The notes under the pieces are model-generated. The model searched no databases. It was not told the origin of the DNA and saw nothing but the letters and a program-made list of their open reading frames with translations. From Citrobacter youngae (lineage in GTDB: Bacteria; Pseudomonadota; Gammaproteobacteria; Enterobacterales; Enterobacteriaceae), in the NCBI RefSeq assembly GCF_003818115.1, contig NZ_RPOI01000018.1, positions 124,001 to 188,000 on the forward strand: 64,000 bases of DNA, read 5' to 3'. Of this stretch, positions 31,287 through 42,215 are shown in pieces. A program made the translations under genes and the position numbers. Each line of letters begins with the position of its first letter. Position 1 is the stretch's first letter.

Positions 31287-33311
31287 TTATTCCTCGTTTA
31301 CAACCTGCTGCTGTGCGGCTTTCTTTGCCTGAGCGCGAGCAATAGCGGCCGCAACGGCGGCTTTACGTGGATCAACCGGCTCGGCCGTTTCCGTTACTGC
31401 CTGCTGCTCAAGCTTGCGGGCTTTGGCACGGGCAATTGCGGCTTCGACGGCAGCTTTGCGCGGGTCAATCGGTTCGGTTGTTTCCGTAGCTGATTGCTGC
31501 TCAAGCTTGCGGGCTTTAGCTCGGGCGATTGCGGCTTCGACGGCGGCTTTGCGCGGGTCAACCGGTTCGGTTGTTTCCGTAGCTGCCTGCTGCTCAAGCT
31601 TGCGGGCTTTGGCTCGGGCAATTGCGGCTTCGACGGCAGCTTTGCGTGGATCCGCACCCGCTCTGCTGTCCTCATCTTTTGATGGATTATCAGTGCGTGC
31701 GGCGCGAGCCTGCGCTTTTCGCGCTTCACGTGCGGCAATCACTGCGCTGTTATCAGGTTTTTCACCCGCCTGAATGACAACCGGCTGCATAGCCTGGGCC
31801 TGTTTCTCTTTCACGCGAGCCAGTGCAGCAGCGATGGCATCATGATCTTTCGCTGCAGGTTGTACAGCTGCGTTTTTATGCCGCTCAAGACGCGCTGCTT
31901 TTTCACGTTCAAGGCGCGCCTGTCGGGCTTCAAATCGCGCTTTTGCTTCAGCCGCTCGTTTTTCTTCCTGACTAATGGCGTAAATCTCGGCTTTTTCCTG
32001 ACGGAAATACTGCACCAGGGGAATGTTGCTTGGACATACCCAGGCGCAGGCACCGCATTCAATGCAGTCAGCAATGTTGTGGGCTGTCGCTTTATCATGC
32101 TGCTGGCCTTTACTGAACCAGTAAAGTTGCTGCGGCAGAAGATCGGCAGGGCAGGCATCGGCGCAGGCGCTACAGCGAATACAGCCTTTTTCTTCCTGCG
32201 GTTCACCCACTTCACTGGCAGAAGGCGCAAGCAGGCAGTTGCTGATCTTCACGATGGGAACATCCAGCCAGGGCAGGGTAAAGCCCATCAGCGGACCGCC
32301 CATGATCACCATCTGGTCAGCAGAAGGACAGAAACCTGCATCATTGAGCAGGTGACGAACAGGCGTACCCAATCGCGCCCAAACGTTGCCCGGGCGGCTG
32401 ACTGCTTCGCCCGTTAGCGTGACCACACGCTCGGTGATTGGCTCGCCGTCAATAACGGCCCGCTTGACAGCATAGGCAGTCCCCACGTTTTGCATCAGCA
32501 CCCCGATATCGGAGGAACGTCCACCGTGAGGAACCTGTTTCCCGGTCAGGATTTGCGTCAATTGTTTGGCACCGCCTGACGGGTATTTAGTGGGAATGAC
32601 TCGTAAACTGATATCGTGAGAATCAGCCAACACTGCGCGCAGCATGGAGATAGCCTGCGGTTTGTTATCTTCAATACCCAGCAGGACTTCGCGCGGTTGA
32701 AGAATATGAGCAAGTATGCGGATACCTTCGACCACCTGGGCCGCGCAATCTTGCATTAAGCGGTCATCGGCGGTGATGTAGGGTTCACATTCAGCGGCGT
32801 TGATGATCAGTGTTTCAATTTTATCACCGCCACCCTGCAATTTGACGCCGGTTGGAAAACCTGCGCCGCCGAGTCCGGCAACACCGAATTGGTGAATACG
32901 GGCTATGAGCTCCTCGCGGCTGCGGGCACGATAATTTGCCCAGCCGTCACGCTCAATCCAGCGATCTTCGCCGTCCGCATCAATGATGACGCTAAGTTCA
33001 GCTAAAGCCGAAGGATGCGCGGTAGAGTGCGGGGCAATGGCAACAACGGTGCCGGAGGTCGGGGCGTGTACGGGCAACATTCTGCCGCGCCCACGGGTTA
33101 GCGCCTGACCACGCAGCACGGTGTCGCCCACATTGACACACAGTTCACCTTCAGCGCCAATATGCTGCTTCAACGGAATAATAAAGCGCGGAGCCAGCGG
33201 AACCTGCCGCAGCGGTGTCCCGTTAGACTGGGTTTTCATTTCAGGTGGGTGAATGCCGCCATCAAAGTCCCAGATTTTATTTTTTCTGAATGCGGAGAAT
33301 AACTTAAGCAT
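31287..33311 (-). CDS. rsxC: RsxC, Fe-S/FMN/NADH-binding subunit of the Rsx complex
   Basis: A 674-residue peripheral subunit. The N-terminal part holds the NADH/FMN-binding Complex-I-51-kDa-like domain ([13 protein letters not shown] near residue 135). Two ferredoxin-type [4Fe-4S] motifs follow near 377-430 ([31 protein letters not shown]). The C-terminal third is a long charged Ala/Lys/Arg region ending in tandem 31-residue repeats. It is shorter than E. coli RsxC (about 740), which fits a variable repeat number. It overlaps rsxB by 8 bp. Confidence 0.95.
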   Translation of the reverse strand: MLKLFSAFRKNKIWDFDGGIHPPEMKTQSNGTPLRQVPLAPRFIIPLKQHIGAEGELCVNVGDTVLRGQALTRGRGRMLPVHAPTSGTVVAIAPHSTAHPSALAELSVIIDADGEDRWIERDGWANYRARSREELIARIHQFGVAGLGGAGFPTGVKLQGGGDKIETLIINAAECEPYITADDRLMQDCAAQVVEGIRILAHILQPREVLLGIEDNKPQAISMLRAVLADSHDISLRVIPTKYPSGGAKQLTQILTGKQVPHGGRSSDIGVLMQNVGTAYAVKRAVIDGEPITERVVTLTGEAVSRPGNVWARLGTPVRHLLNDAGFCPSADQMVIMGGPLMGFTLPWLDVPIVKISNCLLAPSASEVGEPQEEKGCIRCSACADACPADLLPQQLYWFSKGQQHDKATAHNIADCIECGACAWVCPSNIPLVQYFRQEKAEIYAISQEEKRAAEAKARFEARQARLEREKAARLERHKNAAVQPAAKDHDAIAAALARVKEKQAQAMQPVVIQAGEKPDNSAVIAAREARKAQARAARTDNPSKDEDSRAGADPRKAAVEAAIARAKARKLEQQAATETTEPVDPRKAAVEAAIARAKARKLEQQSATETTEPIDPRKAAVEAAIARAKARKLEQQAVTETAEPVDPRKAAVAAAIARAQAKKAAQQQVVNEE
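31290..31652 (-). repeat. Tandem 93 bp repeats in the rsxC 3' end
   Basis: Three full 31-codon units beginning [22 protein letters not shown] and one shorter diverged final unit. DNA identity among units is high, which favours copy-number change by slippage or recombination. Confidence 0.92.
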
Positions 33312-33882
33312 GTTGTTCCACAGGAATGATGCGCACAGGAATAGTGTTTAAATCCCACTTCCAGCTGTCAGGCGTCTCGGCGACCGGGCGTAATTCGATA
33401 CATTGGGTCGGGCACGGATCAACGCACAAATTGCATCCGGTGCACAGATCGCTCATCACCGTGTGCATGGCACGCGTAGCGCCCACGATGGCATCGACCG
33501 GGCAGGCCTGAATGCATTTTGTGCAGCCGATACAGTTATTTTCATCAATCACCGCCAGCATACGAACGGGGGTAGCATCCTGCTCATCACCATCAATAGG
33601 TTGCGGATCGACGTTCAACAGGGTCGCAATTTTTAGCATCACCGCTTCGCCACCAGGGGCGCATCGGTTGATTTTTTCGCCCTGACAGCCAATAGCTTCA
33701 GCATAAGGACGGCAGCCCGGATAACCGCACTGCCCACACTGGCTTTGCGGGAGAATTTCATCAATTTTCTCCACGACTGGATCATCCTCGACGGCAAATC
33801 GACGAGAGGCATAACCCAAAATAGCGCCGAACGCCAGACCCAGCAGACTCACTGCGGCAACGGCAATCCAGATAGCATTCAT
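33304..33882 (-). CDS. rsxB: RsxB, ferredoxin subunit
   Basis: A 192-residue Fe-S protein: an N-terminal membrane helix, a four-Cys Fe-S domain ([19 protein letters not shown], near 47-65) and two 8Fe ferredoxin motifs ([32 protein letters not shown]). It passes electrons within the Rsx/Rnf complex. It overlaps the rsxA stop by one base and rsxC by eight. Confidence 0.96.
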   Translation of the reverse strand: MNAIWIAVAAVSLLGLAFGAILGYASRRFAVEDDPVVEKIDEILPQSQCGQCGYPGCRPYAEAIGCQGEKINRCAPGGEAVMLKIATLLNVDPQPIDGDEQDATPVRMLAVIDENNCIGCTKCIQACPVDAIVGATRAMHTVMSDLCTGCNLCVDPCPTQCIELRPVAETPDSWKWDLNTIPVRIIPVEQHA

Positions 33883-34463
33883 TACAACTTCACCAAACCA
33901 CTAAAGCCCATAAAGGCCAAAGACATTAAACCAGCGGTAATCAGCGCAATCGCATTACCGCGGAAGGGGGCAGGAACGTCTGCCACGGCGAGGCGTTCGC
34001 GAATTGCGGCGAACAGAACCATCACCAGTGAGAAGCCGACGGCGGCGGAAAAACCGTACAGCGCCGACTGTAAAAAATTATGCCCGAGGTTGATGTTCAG
34101 CAACGCTACACCTAATACCGCGCAGTTAGTGGTGATCAGCGGTAAGAAGATCCCCAGCAGGCGATACAGCGCAGGGCTGGTTTTGCGTACAACCATCTCG
34201 GTAAATTGTACCACCACGGCGATGACCAGAATGAAGGCCAGCGTGCGCAGGTAGATGAGATCGAGCGGGATGAGGATCCAGGTGTCAATCAGCCATGCGC
34301 AAATGGATGCCAGCGTCATTACAAAGGTCGTGGCGAGGCCCATACCCATTGCGGTTTCCAGTTTTTTGGAAACGCCCATAAAGGGGCATAAGCCCAGAAA
34401 CTTGACCAGTACAAAGTTATTGACCAGTACAGTTCCGACAAACAGCAGCAGGTAATCAGTCAT
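33882..34463 (-). CDS. rsxA: RsxA, membrane subunit; first gene of the rsx operon
   Basis: A 193-residue inner membrane protein with six helices, paralogous to Rsx[16 protein letters not shown] carries the conserved Cys. The start at [11 protein letters not shown] gives the E. coli length; the frame reads further upstream but without a ribosome-binding site. A short A/T-rich hairpin region near 34482-34515 separates it from ydgK. Confidence 0.96.
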   Translation of the reverse strand: MTDYLLLFVGTVLVNNFVLVKFLGLCPFMGVSKKLETAMGMGLATTFVMTLASICAWLIDTWILIPLDLIYLRTLAFILVIAVVVQFTEMVVRKTSPALYRLLGIFLPLITTNCAVLGVALLNINLGHNFLQSALYGFSAAVGFSLVMVLFAAIRERLAVADVPAPFRGNAIALITAGLMSLAFMGFSGLVKL

Positions 34464-34539
34464 TTTTCGGCCTGAAATAAAAAAGCCGCCTATTATCTGA
34501 CAATCTACAACAGGCGACAACAGGTTAACTGTAGGGTTA

Positions 34540-34980
34540 TTACGGGTTCACAAACGTCGTCTTAACGCGTTGCGAGCGTTTGAAATAGGGTACCAGCAGC
34601 GCAGCCGCTAACAAAGGGAACAGCAGCTGACGCACGGCAAACGCATCCGGAACAGGTGAGAATGCAAACGCTTTAATTGCCAGTAACACCGAGATCAGCA
34701 GCCATATAATATAGTGTTTTGGCACACAGACTCTGCGTTTGAAAAACGCGATGGTCAGCCACAGCGTGTAGTACCACATGGCGATAGCGGTAATAAAGGA
34801 GACGCCCCATAGCAGCAAATTCGTCGTACTTTGCTCGCTCAGCGTGTGGAATGTCTGCGGTGTGGACAACGCAGTGACATACAGCAGTAACGCCAGCGAA
34901 GCACTTAACAACGCGACTAACAGCCAGGCCAATGGCCCAAGTAGCCAGCCTCCGATACGTTGTGCCGGTGTTGTAGTCAT
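34540..34980 (-). CDS. ydgK: YdgK, inner membrane protein
   Basis: A 146-residue protein with four predicted helices, close to E. coli YdgK. It lies directly upstream of rsxA on the same strand (76 bp gap) but its function is unknown. The start at [11 protein letters not shown] matches E. coli; the open frame extends 14 codons further. Confidence 0.88.
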   Translation of the reverse strand: MTTTPAQRIGGWLLGPLAWLLVALLSASLALLLYVTALSTPQTFHTLSEQSTTNLLLWGVSFITAIAMWYYTLWLTIAFFKRRVCVPKHYIIWLLISVLLAIKAFAFSPVPDAFAVRQLLFPLLAAALLVPYFKRSQRVKTTFVNP

Positions 34981-35071
34981 TTCATCTCCAGGTTTACGCG
35001 CGCGAACAGACATGCCGTTCATTTTGGGGCAATTATTATAAAGCTTTTAACGCCAGGCGCTACTGTCTTGT

Positions 35072-35287
35072 TTATTGCACGTAATGCCAGACGGATTTGG
35101 GTACCTGGCCAACATCGAACAGGCGGCCTCCCGAAATGAGCTCGGCACGGCGGTGGTCTGCAGCGCGATACATATTGATAATGTCGCTATCGTCAGTAAG
35201 TGTGTAGTTAAGATGATCGAACAATTTTTCCAGACTTTCTAGCGAACTGATTTTGCGGAATTTTAATAAGTAATCCTGAACAGTCAT
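35072..35287 (-). CDS. cnu: Cnu (YdgT), Hha-family modulator of H-NS and OriC-binding protein
   Basis: A 71-residue protein of the Hha/YmoA family. It contains [20 protein letters not shown] and the conserved [16 protein letters not shown] with the H-NS-interacting charged residues. It partners H-NS and StpA in silencing and binds a site in oriC. The start [10 protein letters not shown] is as in E. coli; the frame opens three codons earlier. Confidence 0.95.
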   Translation of the reverse strand: MTVQDYLLKFRKISSLESLEKLFDHLNYTLTDDSDIINMYRAADHRRAELISGGRLFDVGQVPKSVWHYVQ

Positions 35288-35584
35288 AAAAGGCAATCCA
35301 TATTAATAAAATAATACTAACGGAGTAGTAAATATTAAAAAACAACCAACGTTGTACAGGTAAACGCGAATTTGCGCGCAAATGTAAGAAGAGTTTTCAA
35401 CCCTGTGGGAATCCAGGCGCTATTTACGCCTGCGGAAAGGGTAACGCGCTTCACGATCGCAGGCAATACGCGCTGGAGCGGGATGCGGCATAATTCGCTT
35501 TTTTTTGACAAAAAATGATCTTTTACAGCCCTACCCAGCAACCATCGCGGAGTTAACTGCCAGGCTATAACGGGCTGCGTATAT
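35288..35584. other. cnu upstream region
   Basis: This 297 bp stretch holds the cnu promoter and leader. A 23-codon minus-strand frame around 35430-35500 (MPHPAPARIACD...) has no clear ribosome-binding site; I see no supported gene. GCGAATTTGCGCGCAAAT near 35367-35384 contains an inverted repeat. Confidence 0.5.
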
Positions 35585-35710
35585 TTATTTTTTCTGTACT
35601 GCAGCGACGGGTTCCGGTGGTTGGTAGTTGTCAATATGATTGGCAACACCCAACAGGATCACGGAGACCACGAGAACAATCCAACCTGTTAACTCAATAA
35701 GACGATTCAT
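35585..35710 (-). CDS. blr: Blr, 41-residue divisome membrane protein
   Basis: A 41-codon gene: MNRLIELTGWIVLVVSVILL then GVANHIDNYQPPEPVAAVQKK, one membrane helix and a short periplasmic tail. It matches E. coli Blr except for the last third. Blr interacts with FtsL, FtsI and other divisome proteins, and its loss raises beta-lactam sensitivity. It was found by eye between cnu and ydgJ. Confidence 0.93.
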   Translation of the reverse strand: MNRLIELTGWIVLVVSVILLGVANHIDNYQPPEPVAAVQKK

Positions 35711-35951
35711 TACTGACGACATTTGCTTTGATTTATCCATAAACACAGGTAGCAAATGTTACTTATCAATAAATGATACAGCAAGAGCATTGGGAACGAT
35801 TTCGATGACTTTTTCGCGGCAAGTTAACTCTAAGTGGCATATGTTTGACTTAAGTTAAGCAACAACCTTTGTAGCGCAAAGGTTATTAAACTATTGTGGC
35901 GCTACTATCTATGGTGTGAAATAGGCCAGATCTGAATTGAGAGGCAAAAAC

Positions 35952-36992
35952 ATGAGTGACAACATCCGCGTTGGGCTAATCGGTTACGGTTATGCCAGTA
36001 AAACTTTCCATGCCCCCCTGATTGTGGGCACTCCGGGTCTGGAACTGGTTGCGGTGTCCAGTAGTGATGAAACAAAAGTGAAGGCGGACTGGCCTTCGGT
36101 GGCGGTTGTTACTGAGCCTAAACACCTGTTTAACGATCCGAGTATCGACCTGATTGTGATCCCTACACCCAATGATACACACTTCCCGCTGGCGAAAGCG
36201 GCGCTGGAAGCAGGTAAGCATGTGGTTGTTGATAAGCCTTTCACTGTGACACTGTCGCAAGCACGCGAGCTGGATGCGCTGGCCAGAAGCGTAGGGCGCC
36301 TGCTTTCTGTCTTCCATAACCGTCGCTGGGACAGCGATTTTCTGACGCTGAAAGCCTTGCTGGCTGATGGCGCGTTGGGTGAGGTGGCTTATTTTGAATC
36401 TCATTTCGATCGCTTCCGCCCGCAGGTCCGTGACCGCTGGCGTGAACAGGGTGGCCCGGGGAGTGGTATCTGGTATGACTTAGCGCCGCATCTTTTAGAT
36501 CAGGCAATTAACCTGTTTGGCTTGCCGGTGAGTCTGACGGTCGATCTGGCACAGCTCCGTCCGGGGGCGCAGTCGACAGATTACTTCCATGCCATCCTGA
36601 CGTATCCGCAGCGTCGGGTGATTCTGCACGGAACGATGCTGGCAGCGGCTGAGTCTGCTCGTTATATCGTTCACGGATCGCGTGGCAGCTATGTGAAGTA
36701 TGGTCTGGACCCACAAGAGGAACGTCTTAAAAATGGTGAGCGGCTGCCACAGGAAGACTGGGGTTATGACATGCGTGATGGTGTACTGACACGCATGGAA
36801 GGTGATGAGCAGGTGGAAGAAACCTGGTTAACCGTGCCAGGTAATTATCCGGCTTACTATGCGGGAATCCGTGATGCGCTGAATGGTAACGGCGAGAACC
36901 CGGTTCCAGCCAGACAAGCCATTCAAATCATGGAACTGATTGAGTTGGGCATTGAATCGGCGAAACACCGATCGACGCTGTGCCTTGCCTGA
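35952..36992 (+). CDS. ydgJ: YdgJ, Gfo/Idh/MocA-family oxidoreductase
   Basis: A 346-residue predicted NAD(P)-dependent dehydrogenase: Rossmann start VGLIGYGYASKTFHAPLI, the family EKP-like motif as DKPFTVTLSQA near residue 96, and a C-terminal substrate domain. The start MSDNIRVG follows GAGAGGCAAAAAC. The sugar-type substrate is unknown. A BIME lies after the stop. Confidence 0.93.
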   Translation: MSDNIRVGLIGYGYASKTFHAPLIVGTPGLELVAVSSSDETKVKADWPSVAVVTEPKHLFNDPSIDLIVIPTPNDTHFPLAKAALEAGKHVVVDKPFTVTLSQARELDALARSVGRLLSVFHNRRWDSDFLTLKALLADGALGEVAYFESHFDRFRPQVRDRWREQGGPGSGIWYDLAPHLLDQAINLFGLPVSLTVDLAQLRPGAQSTDYFHAILTYPQRRVILHGTMLAAAESARYIVHGSRGSYVKYGLDPQEERLKNGERLPQEDWGYDMRDGVLTRMEGDEQVEETWLTVPGNYPAYYAGIRDALNGNGENPVPARQAIQIMELIELGIESAKHRSTLCLA

Positions 36993-37079
36993 TAATGCCA
37001 ATGTCGGATGTCGAGGCATCTTATCTGGCCTACAATGCAATGTAGGCCAGATAAGCGTTAGCGCCATCCGGCAATAAAG
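36993..37079. repeat. BIME (paired REP elements) between ydgJ and add
   Basis: Inverted units TTATCTGGCCTACAATG and CATTGTAGGCCAGATAAG flank a short loop, followed by GCGCCATCCGGCA. This is a classic extragenic palindromic element between convergent genes. Confidence 0.9.
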
Positions 37080-37082
37080 CCA

Positions 37083-38084
37083 TTACGCTGCGGCGACTTT
37101 CTCACGCAGTGCTTGTTTCTCTTCATTGCTCAGGAACGCCATTTCCAGGCCATTGATTTGCGCCTGGCGAATCTGTTCACGCGTCAATCCTGCAGCCGGA
37201 GCGGCTACGGTGTATTCGTGAATAATATCCACACCCTGAACCGCCGGGTCGTCCGTATTCAGACTGGCCAGTACACCGTGTTCAAGGAATGTTTTCAGCG
37301 GATGCGTCGTCAGTGAGGCGACGGTACTGGTTTGAATATTCGATGTAAGACAGGATTCAATGCCGATGCGCTGCTCGGCGAGAAAATCCATCAGGGCGAG
37401 ATCTTCGACGGCTTTTACGCCGTGGCCAATACGTTCTGCTCCCAGTTCTCTGATAGCTTGCCAGATGCTTTCCGGGCCTGCCGCTTCACCTGCATGAACC
37501 GTGATATGCCAGCCAGCGTCGCGTGCACGGTTGAAATGGGACAGGAACAAACTGCCCGGGAAACCGAGTTCATCGCCGGCCAAATCCAGTGCGGTGATGT
37601 GATCACGATGCGCTAACAGTGCATCCAGTTCCTGCAGACAGGCAGCTTCGCCGAAAGTACGGCTCATAATTCCAATTAAGCGAGCTTCAACGCCGAACGT
37701 TTTACAGCCTTCGCGTACGCCTGCAATAACGGTTTCAACCACACCTGCAACGGGGAGTTGATGGGCCATCGCCATATAGCCTGGGGAAAAACGTAGTTCA
37801 ACGTAATGCAGACCATTACGTGCGGCATCCTCAATATTCTCAAATGCGACGCGGCGACAGGCATCCAGCGAGGCCAGCACTTTGACACCCCAGTCAAGCT
37901 TTGACAAAAAACTGACCAAATCAGGCTCAGTTGACGTTACCTGCACGTGAGGGATCAGCATTTCAAGTGTTTGAGCAGGAAGCGTTAAATTAAACTGACG
38001 ACCAAGATCCAGGATCGTTTGGGCACGGATGTTCCCATCAAGGTGGCGATGGACGTCGGTTAAAGGAAGGGAAGTATCAATCAT
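37083..38084 (-). CDS. add: Adenosine deaminase
   Basis: A 333-residue zinc TIM-barrel hydrolase converting adenosine to inosine. Metal-binding HRHLDGN at residues 12-18, catalytic Glu region [13 protein letters not shown], His/Asp near HGVKAVED and the Asp pair [11 protein letters not shown] are all present. The start [15 protein letters not shown] gives the E. coli length; upstream ATGs in frame add a non-conserved extension. Confidence 0.97.
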   Translation of the reverse strand: MIDTSLPLTDVHRHLDGNIRAQTILDLGRQFNLTLPAQTLEMLIPHVQVTSTEPDLVSFLSKLDWGVKVLASLDACRRVAFENIEDAARNGLHYVELRFSPGYMAMAHQLPVAGVVETVIAGVREGCKTFGVEARLIGIMSRTFGEAACLQELDALLAHRDHITALDLAGDELGFPGSLFLSHFNRARDAGWHITVHAGEAAGPESIWQAIRELGAERIGHGVKAVEDLALMDFLAEQRIGIESCLTSNIQTSTVASLTTHPLKTFLEHGVLASLNTDDPAVQGVDIIHEYTVAAPAAGLTREQIRQAQINGLEMAFLSNEEKQALREKVAAA

Positions 38085-38184
38085 GGTCGCACTCATGTTT
38101 TTAGGTAAAGTGCGCAGTATTATAAGAATAAATCGGGATAAAAATCTATGTTGCGCAATGATTAATTTCATTGCGCAACTTTAG

Positions 38185-39357
38185 TTAGCGCAGAGAGCGC
38201 AGGGCGTTAATTAATCCCTGAACACCTTTCTCAAGTTTTGAGCGGGGACATCCGGTATTCAGGCGTACAAAACCGCACCCTTCCTCTCCGTAGGTCGAAC
38301 CTGGCATGATCGCCACTTTTTGCTGGTGGATAAGCGCATTTTGTAACGCCTGGTCATCAACCCTGAGCGGACGTAAATCTATCCAGGCCAGATAGGTGGA
38401 TTGCGGGATCTGCCAGTTAAGTTCAGGGAACGCGGTATTAAGTTCATCAGCAACATAATGCAGGTTGCCGACAAGATAATCCCGTAAGGCATCCAACCAG
38501 CGCTCACCTTGCTGATAGGCGGCAATATGTGCGGTGAGTGCCAGCACCGCAGGGGAAGACAATCCATCGCGTCCCTTTAGCGCACTGAGATAATCGTTGC
38601 GACTATTGGCGTCTTCGATGATCCCATACGCTCCGGTTAATGCCGGGATATTGAAGCTCTTGGAGCCGGAGGTGAGTAGCGCCCAGTCGCCGCGTGCGAC
38701 ATTGATCCACGGGATATGCGGTTGCTCTCCCCAAACCATATCCATATGGATTTCATCGGAAATGACGTTGACACCATGTCGCTGGCATAAGTCAGCCATG
38801 GTTTCCAGTTCCTCGTGCGTCCACACTTTGCCCGTTGGATTTTGTGGGCTACACAGCAGAAGAATTTTACTCTCTGGCCGTGAGAGAGCTGCTTCCAGCT
38901 TTGCCATGTCGCAATACCAACCGTCGCTCCGCTTTTCCAGACCGACGGGGAGCACTGTGCGCTGGTTGCCCTCGATGGCCTTGTAGAATGCATCGTAAGC
39001 TGGCGTATGGACAACTACCGCGTCGCCAGCAGACGACCACTGGCGGATGAGTTCTGAGACCATATAGATAACTGAGGGGCCATATACCAGCGATTGAGGA
39101 TCGATCCGGGTATTGTGACGAGTTAGAAACCAGTGGCTAATGGCCGCCAAAAACTCGTCATTTTTCCAGCGGCTGTATCCTAATACACCGTGTGACAGGC
39201 GCTGTGTCAGCGCCTCCAGAATGCAAGGGGCCGTAGCAAAATCCATATCAGAGATGGTGAACGGCAGCAGATCGGCAGTGCCAAAACGGTCGGCAACGTA
39301 ATCCCACTGAGTACACCAGGTACCATGCCTGTCCACAACCTTTGAAAAATCAAACAT
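38185..39357 (-). CDS. malY: MalY, PLP-dependent cystathionine beta-lyase and modulator of MalT
   Basis: A 390-residue fold-type I aminotransferase-like enzyme. The PLP Lys is in LTSGSKSFNIPAL near residue 233, with NPTGKVWTHEEL before it. In E. coli MalY cleaves cystathionine and also binds and inhibits MalT. It is 10 bp downstream of malX and cotranscribed under MalI. Confidence 0.96.
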   Translation of the reverse strand: MFDFSKVVDRHGTWCTQWDYVADRFGTADLLPFTISDMDFATAPCILEALTQRLSHGVLGYSRWKNDEFLAAISHWFLTRHNTRIDPQSLVYGPSVIYMVSELIRQWSSAGDAVVVHTPAYDAFYKAIEGNQRTVLPVGLEKRSDGWYCDMAKLEAALSRPESKILLLCSPQNPTGKVWTHEELETMADLCQRHGVNVISDEIHMDMVWGEQPHIPWINVARGDWALLTSGSKSFNIPALTGAYGIIEDANSRNDYLSALKGRDGLSSPAVLALTAHIAAYQQGERWLDALRDYLVGNLHYVADELNTAFPELNWQIPQSTYLAWIDLRPLRVDDQALQNALIHQQKVAIMPGSTYGEEGCGFVRLNTGCPRSKLEKGVQGLINALRSLR

Positions 39358-39367
39358 GTCGTTGTCC

Positions 39368-40960
39368 TCACGCCTGTACGGTGTTCATCAGAACTGCGAT
39401 TTCGTCTTTCACTGACTGGACCTGCGGGCCAATAACGACCTGAAGGTTATGCTGATTGAGCTGTACCACGCCAATGGCCCGGTTGTCTTTCAGTGCCTGG
39501 ACATTTACGCGTGACATATCTTTGACCGACAAGCGCAAACGCGTAATGCAGTTATCCAGACTAACGATATTCTCCGTGCCACCCAATGCCGCCAGAATTG
39601 CCGGAACATTGTAGCCAGATTTACCGGGTGTGCCTGCCATCACTTTCTCGATATTGCTGGCAATTTCGACATCACGGCCCGGTGTCTTCAGATTAAAGCG
39701 GGTGATCGCGAAGCGGAAGATAACGTAGTACACCGCAAACCAGATGGCTGCGACAACAGGGACCAGATACCACTTGGTGGACAACCCGTGCAGGATGCCG
39801 AACACCACAAAGTCAATCAGGTTACCGTCGGTGTTACCGATGGTGACGCCAAGCACTGCCATCACAGTGAAGCCAAGACCGGTCAGCAGGGCGTGGATCA
39901 CATACAGAACTGGGGCAACGAACAGGAATAAGAACTCAAGGGGCTCGGTGGTACCGCCGATCACACAGGCAATAAGACCAGAAATTAATAACCCTTTAAT
40001 TTTATGACGATTTTCAGGGCGAGCACAGTGGTACATAGCGAGCGCAGCCCCCGGTAAACCACCGAGGAACGCCGGCATTTTACCCTGGGACAGGAAGCGG
40101 GTTGCGCTTTCAGAGAAGCCTTGCGTGGTTGGGCAACTCAGCTGCGCCTGGAAAATAGTCAATGCGCCACTGACGCTATGACCACACACTTCCTGGGTAC
40201 CGCCCGCTTCAGTAAAACGAATGAGGGCCACCAGAATATGGTGCAGGCCAAAAGGCAGCAGCAGACGTTCACCGGTACCAAACAGCATCGGACCAAATTC
40301 ACCTGCGCTGTTGATGATATTGCCGAGCCCGGTAATACCCATCGCAAATACAGGCCAGATCAGAGGGATAACTAATCCAACCAGTCCCATGACCAGTGAA
40401 GAGATGATGGGGACAAAACGGGTGCCGCCGAAGAAAGCCAATGCGTCCGGCAGACGGATATTGTGGAAGCGTTCATGCAGCATCCAGACAATGATCCCAG
40501 CGATGACGGCACCGAGGATCCCGGTGTCGATCGACTGGATCCCCAGGATGTTTTGGATGTTATTGGCCTTCAGGATTGCTGCATCAGTGGTAGGTAAAAT
40601 CCCTTTCGCCGTCAACCAGAAGTTAACGGCAAGGTTCATGACTGCATAACCAACAAACCCGCCAAATGCCGCCACACCTTTGTTCTCGCGCGCCAGACCG
40701 AGAGGAATAGCAATACAAAACATCACGGGTAAGAAACTAAAGGCGAAAGAGCCGACTTTACTCATCCAGGTAAAAAGAGCCTGAAGCACCGGGTTACCCA
40801 ATGCGGGGATCAGCGTTAAGACATCATGACTGCTTAATGAACTGCCGATCCCCAACATGATCCCGCAGAAGGAGAGCAGAGCCACGGGCAACATAAAGGT
40901 TTTGCCCAACTGCTGGAAAAATTCCCATAACGTTATTTTTGGTGTGGTTCTCGTCGTCAT
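39368..40960 (-). CDS. malX: MalX, PTS EIICB permease (glucose/maltose type)
   Basis: A 530-residue phosphotransferase permease. EIIC has about ten membrane helices with the GTTEPLEFLFLFVAP substrate motif near residue 340. The EIIB domain starts near 445, with the phosphorylated Cys in VSLDNCITRLRLSVKD. E. coli MalX can transport glucose and maltose by diffusion, but its natural substrate is unknown. It is the first gene of malXY, divergent from malI. Confidence 0.96.
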   Translation of the reverse strand: MTTRTTPKITLWEFFQQLGKTFMLPVALLSFCGIMLGIGSSLSSHDVLTLIPALGNPVLQALFTWMSKVGSFAFSFLPVMFCIAIPLGLARENKGVAAFGGFVGYAVMNLAVNFWLTAKGILPTTDAAILKANNIQNILGIQSIDTGILGAVIAGIIVWMLHERFHNIRLPDALAFFGGTRFVPIISSLVMGLVGLVIPLIWPVFAMGITGLGNIINSAGEFGPMLFGTGERLLLPFGLHHILVALIRFTEAGGTQEVCGHSVSGALTIFQAQLSCPTTQGFSESATRFLSQGKMPAFLGGLPGAALAMYHCARPENRHKIKGLLISGLIACVIGGTTEPLEFLFLFVAPVLYVIHALLTGLGFTVMAVLGVTIGNTDGNLIDFVVFGILHGLSTKWYLVPVVAAIWFAVYYVIFRFAITRFNLKTPGRDVEIASNIEKVMAGTPGKSGYNVPAILAALGGTENIVSLDNCITRLRLSVKDMSRVNVQALKDNRAIGVVQLNQHNLQVVIGPQVQSVKDEIAVLMNTVQA

Positions 40961-41004
40961 CTAACGACTCCTCGTGAAAGCTCGGTGACTAATGATGGCG
41001 AGAA

Positions 41005-41020
41005 GATAAAACGTTTTACC
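41005..41020 (-). promoter_or_regulatory. MalI operator near malX
   Basis: GATAAAACGTTTTACC differs at one position from the perfect MalI palindrome in the malI promoter. It lies 45 bp upstream of the malX start. Confidence 0.88.
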
Positions 41021-41029
41021 TAATTTTAG

Positions 41030-41045
41030 TGCGGTATAAATCACA
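41030..41045 (-). promoter_or_regulatory. Candidate CRP site of malX
   Basis: TGCGG-TATAAA-TCACA has a perfect right half of the CRP consensus and sits between the two MalI boxes, as in E. coli, where CRP activates malX and malI. Confidence 0.6.
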
Positions 41046-41083
41046 TTATCGAATGATAATACGGCGTATAACTATAACCGATT

Positions 41084-41099
41084 GATAAAACGTTTTATC
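41084..41099 (+). promoter_or_regulatory. MalI operator at malI
   Basis: GATAAAACGTTTTATC is a perfect 16 bp palindrome beginning 46 bp before the malI start, giving autorepression. Confidence 0.92.
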
Positions 41100-41129
41100 C
41101 GTCACGTTATCAGGGAGTTTTCTGTTTTT

Positions 41130-42158
<1,029 letters not shown>

Positions 42159-42215
42159 CTTGGCGAAGATCAAAAGCCCGGTAAGCGGTATTATCGGGCC
42201 TGGTTCAGAGAAGAA

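Noticed and set aside
31414-31773. Ala/Arg-rich open frame antisense to rsxC
   Set aside because: It is the mirror of the GC-rich tandem repeats and has no ribosome-binding site; codon bias explains the open frame.
35430-35500. 23-codon minus-strand frame upstream of cnu
   Set aside because: No ribosome-binding site or membrane-helix character; nothing beyond chance length supports it.
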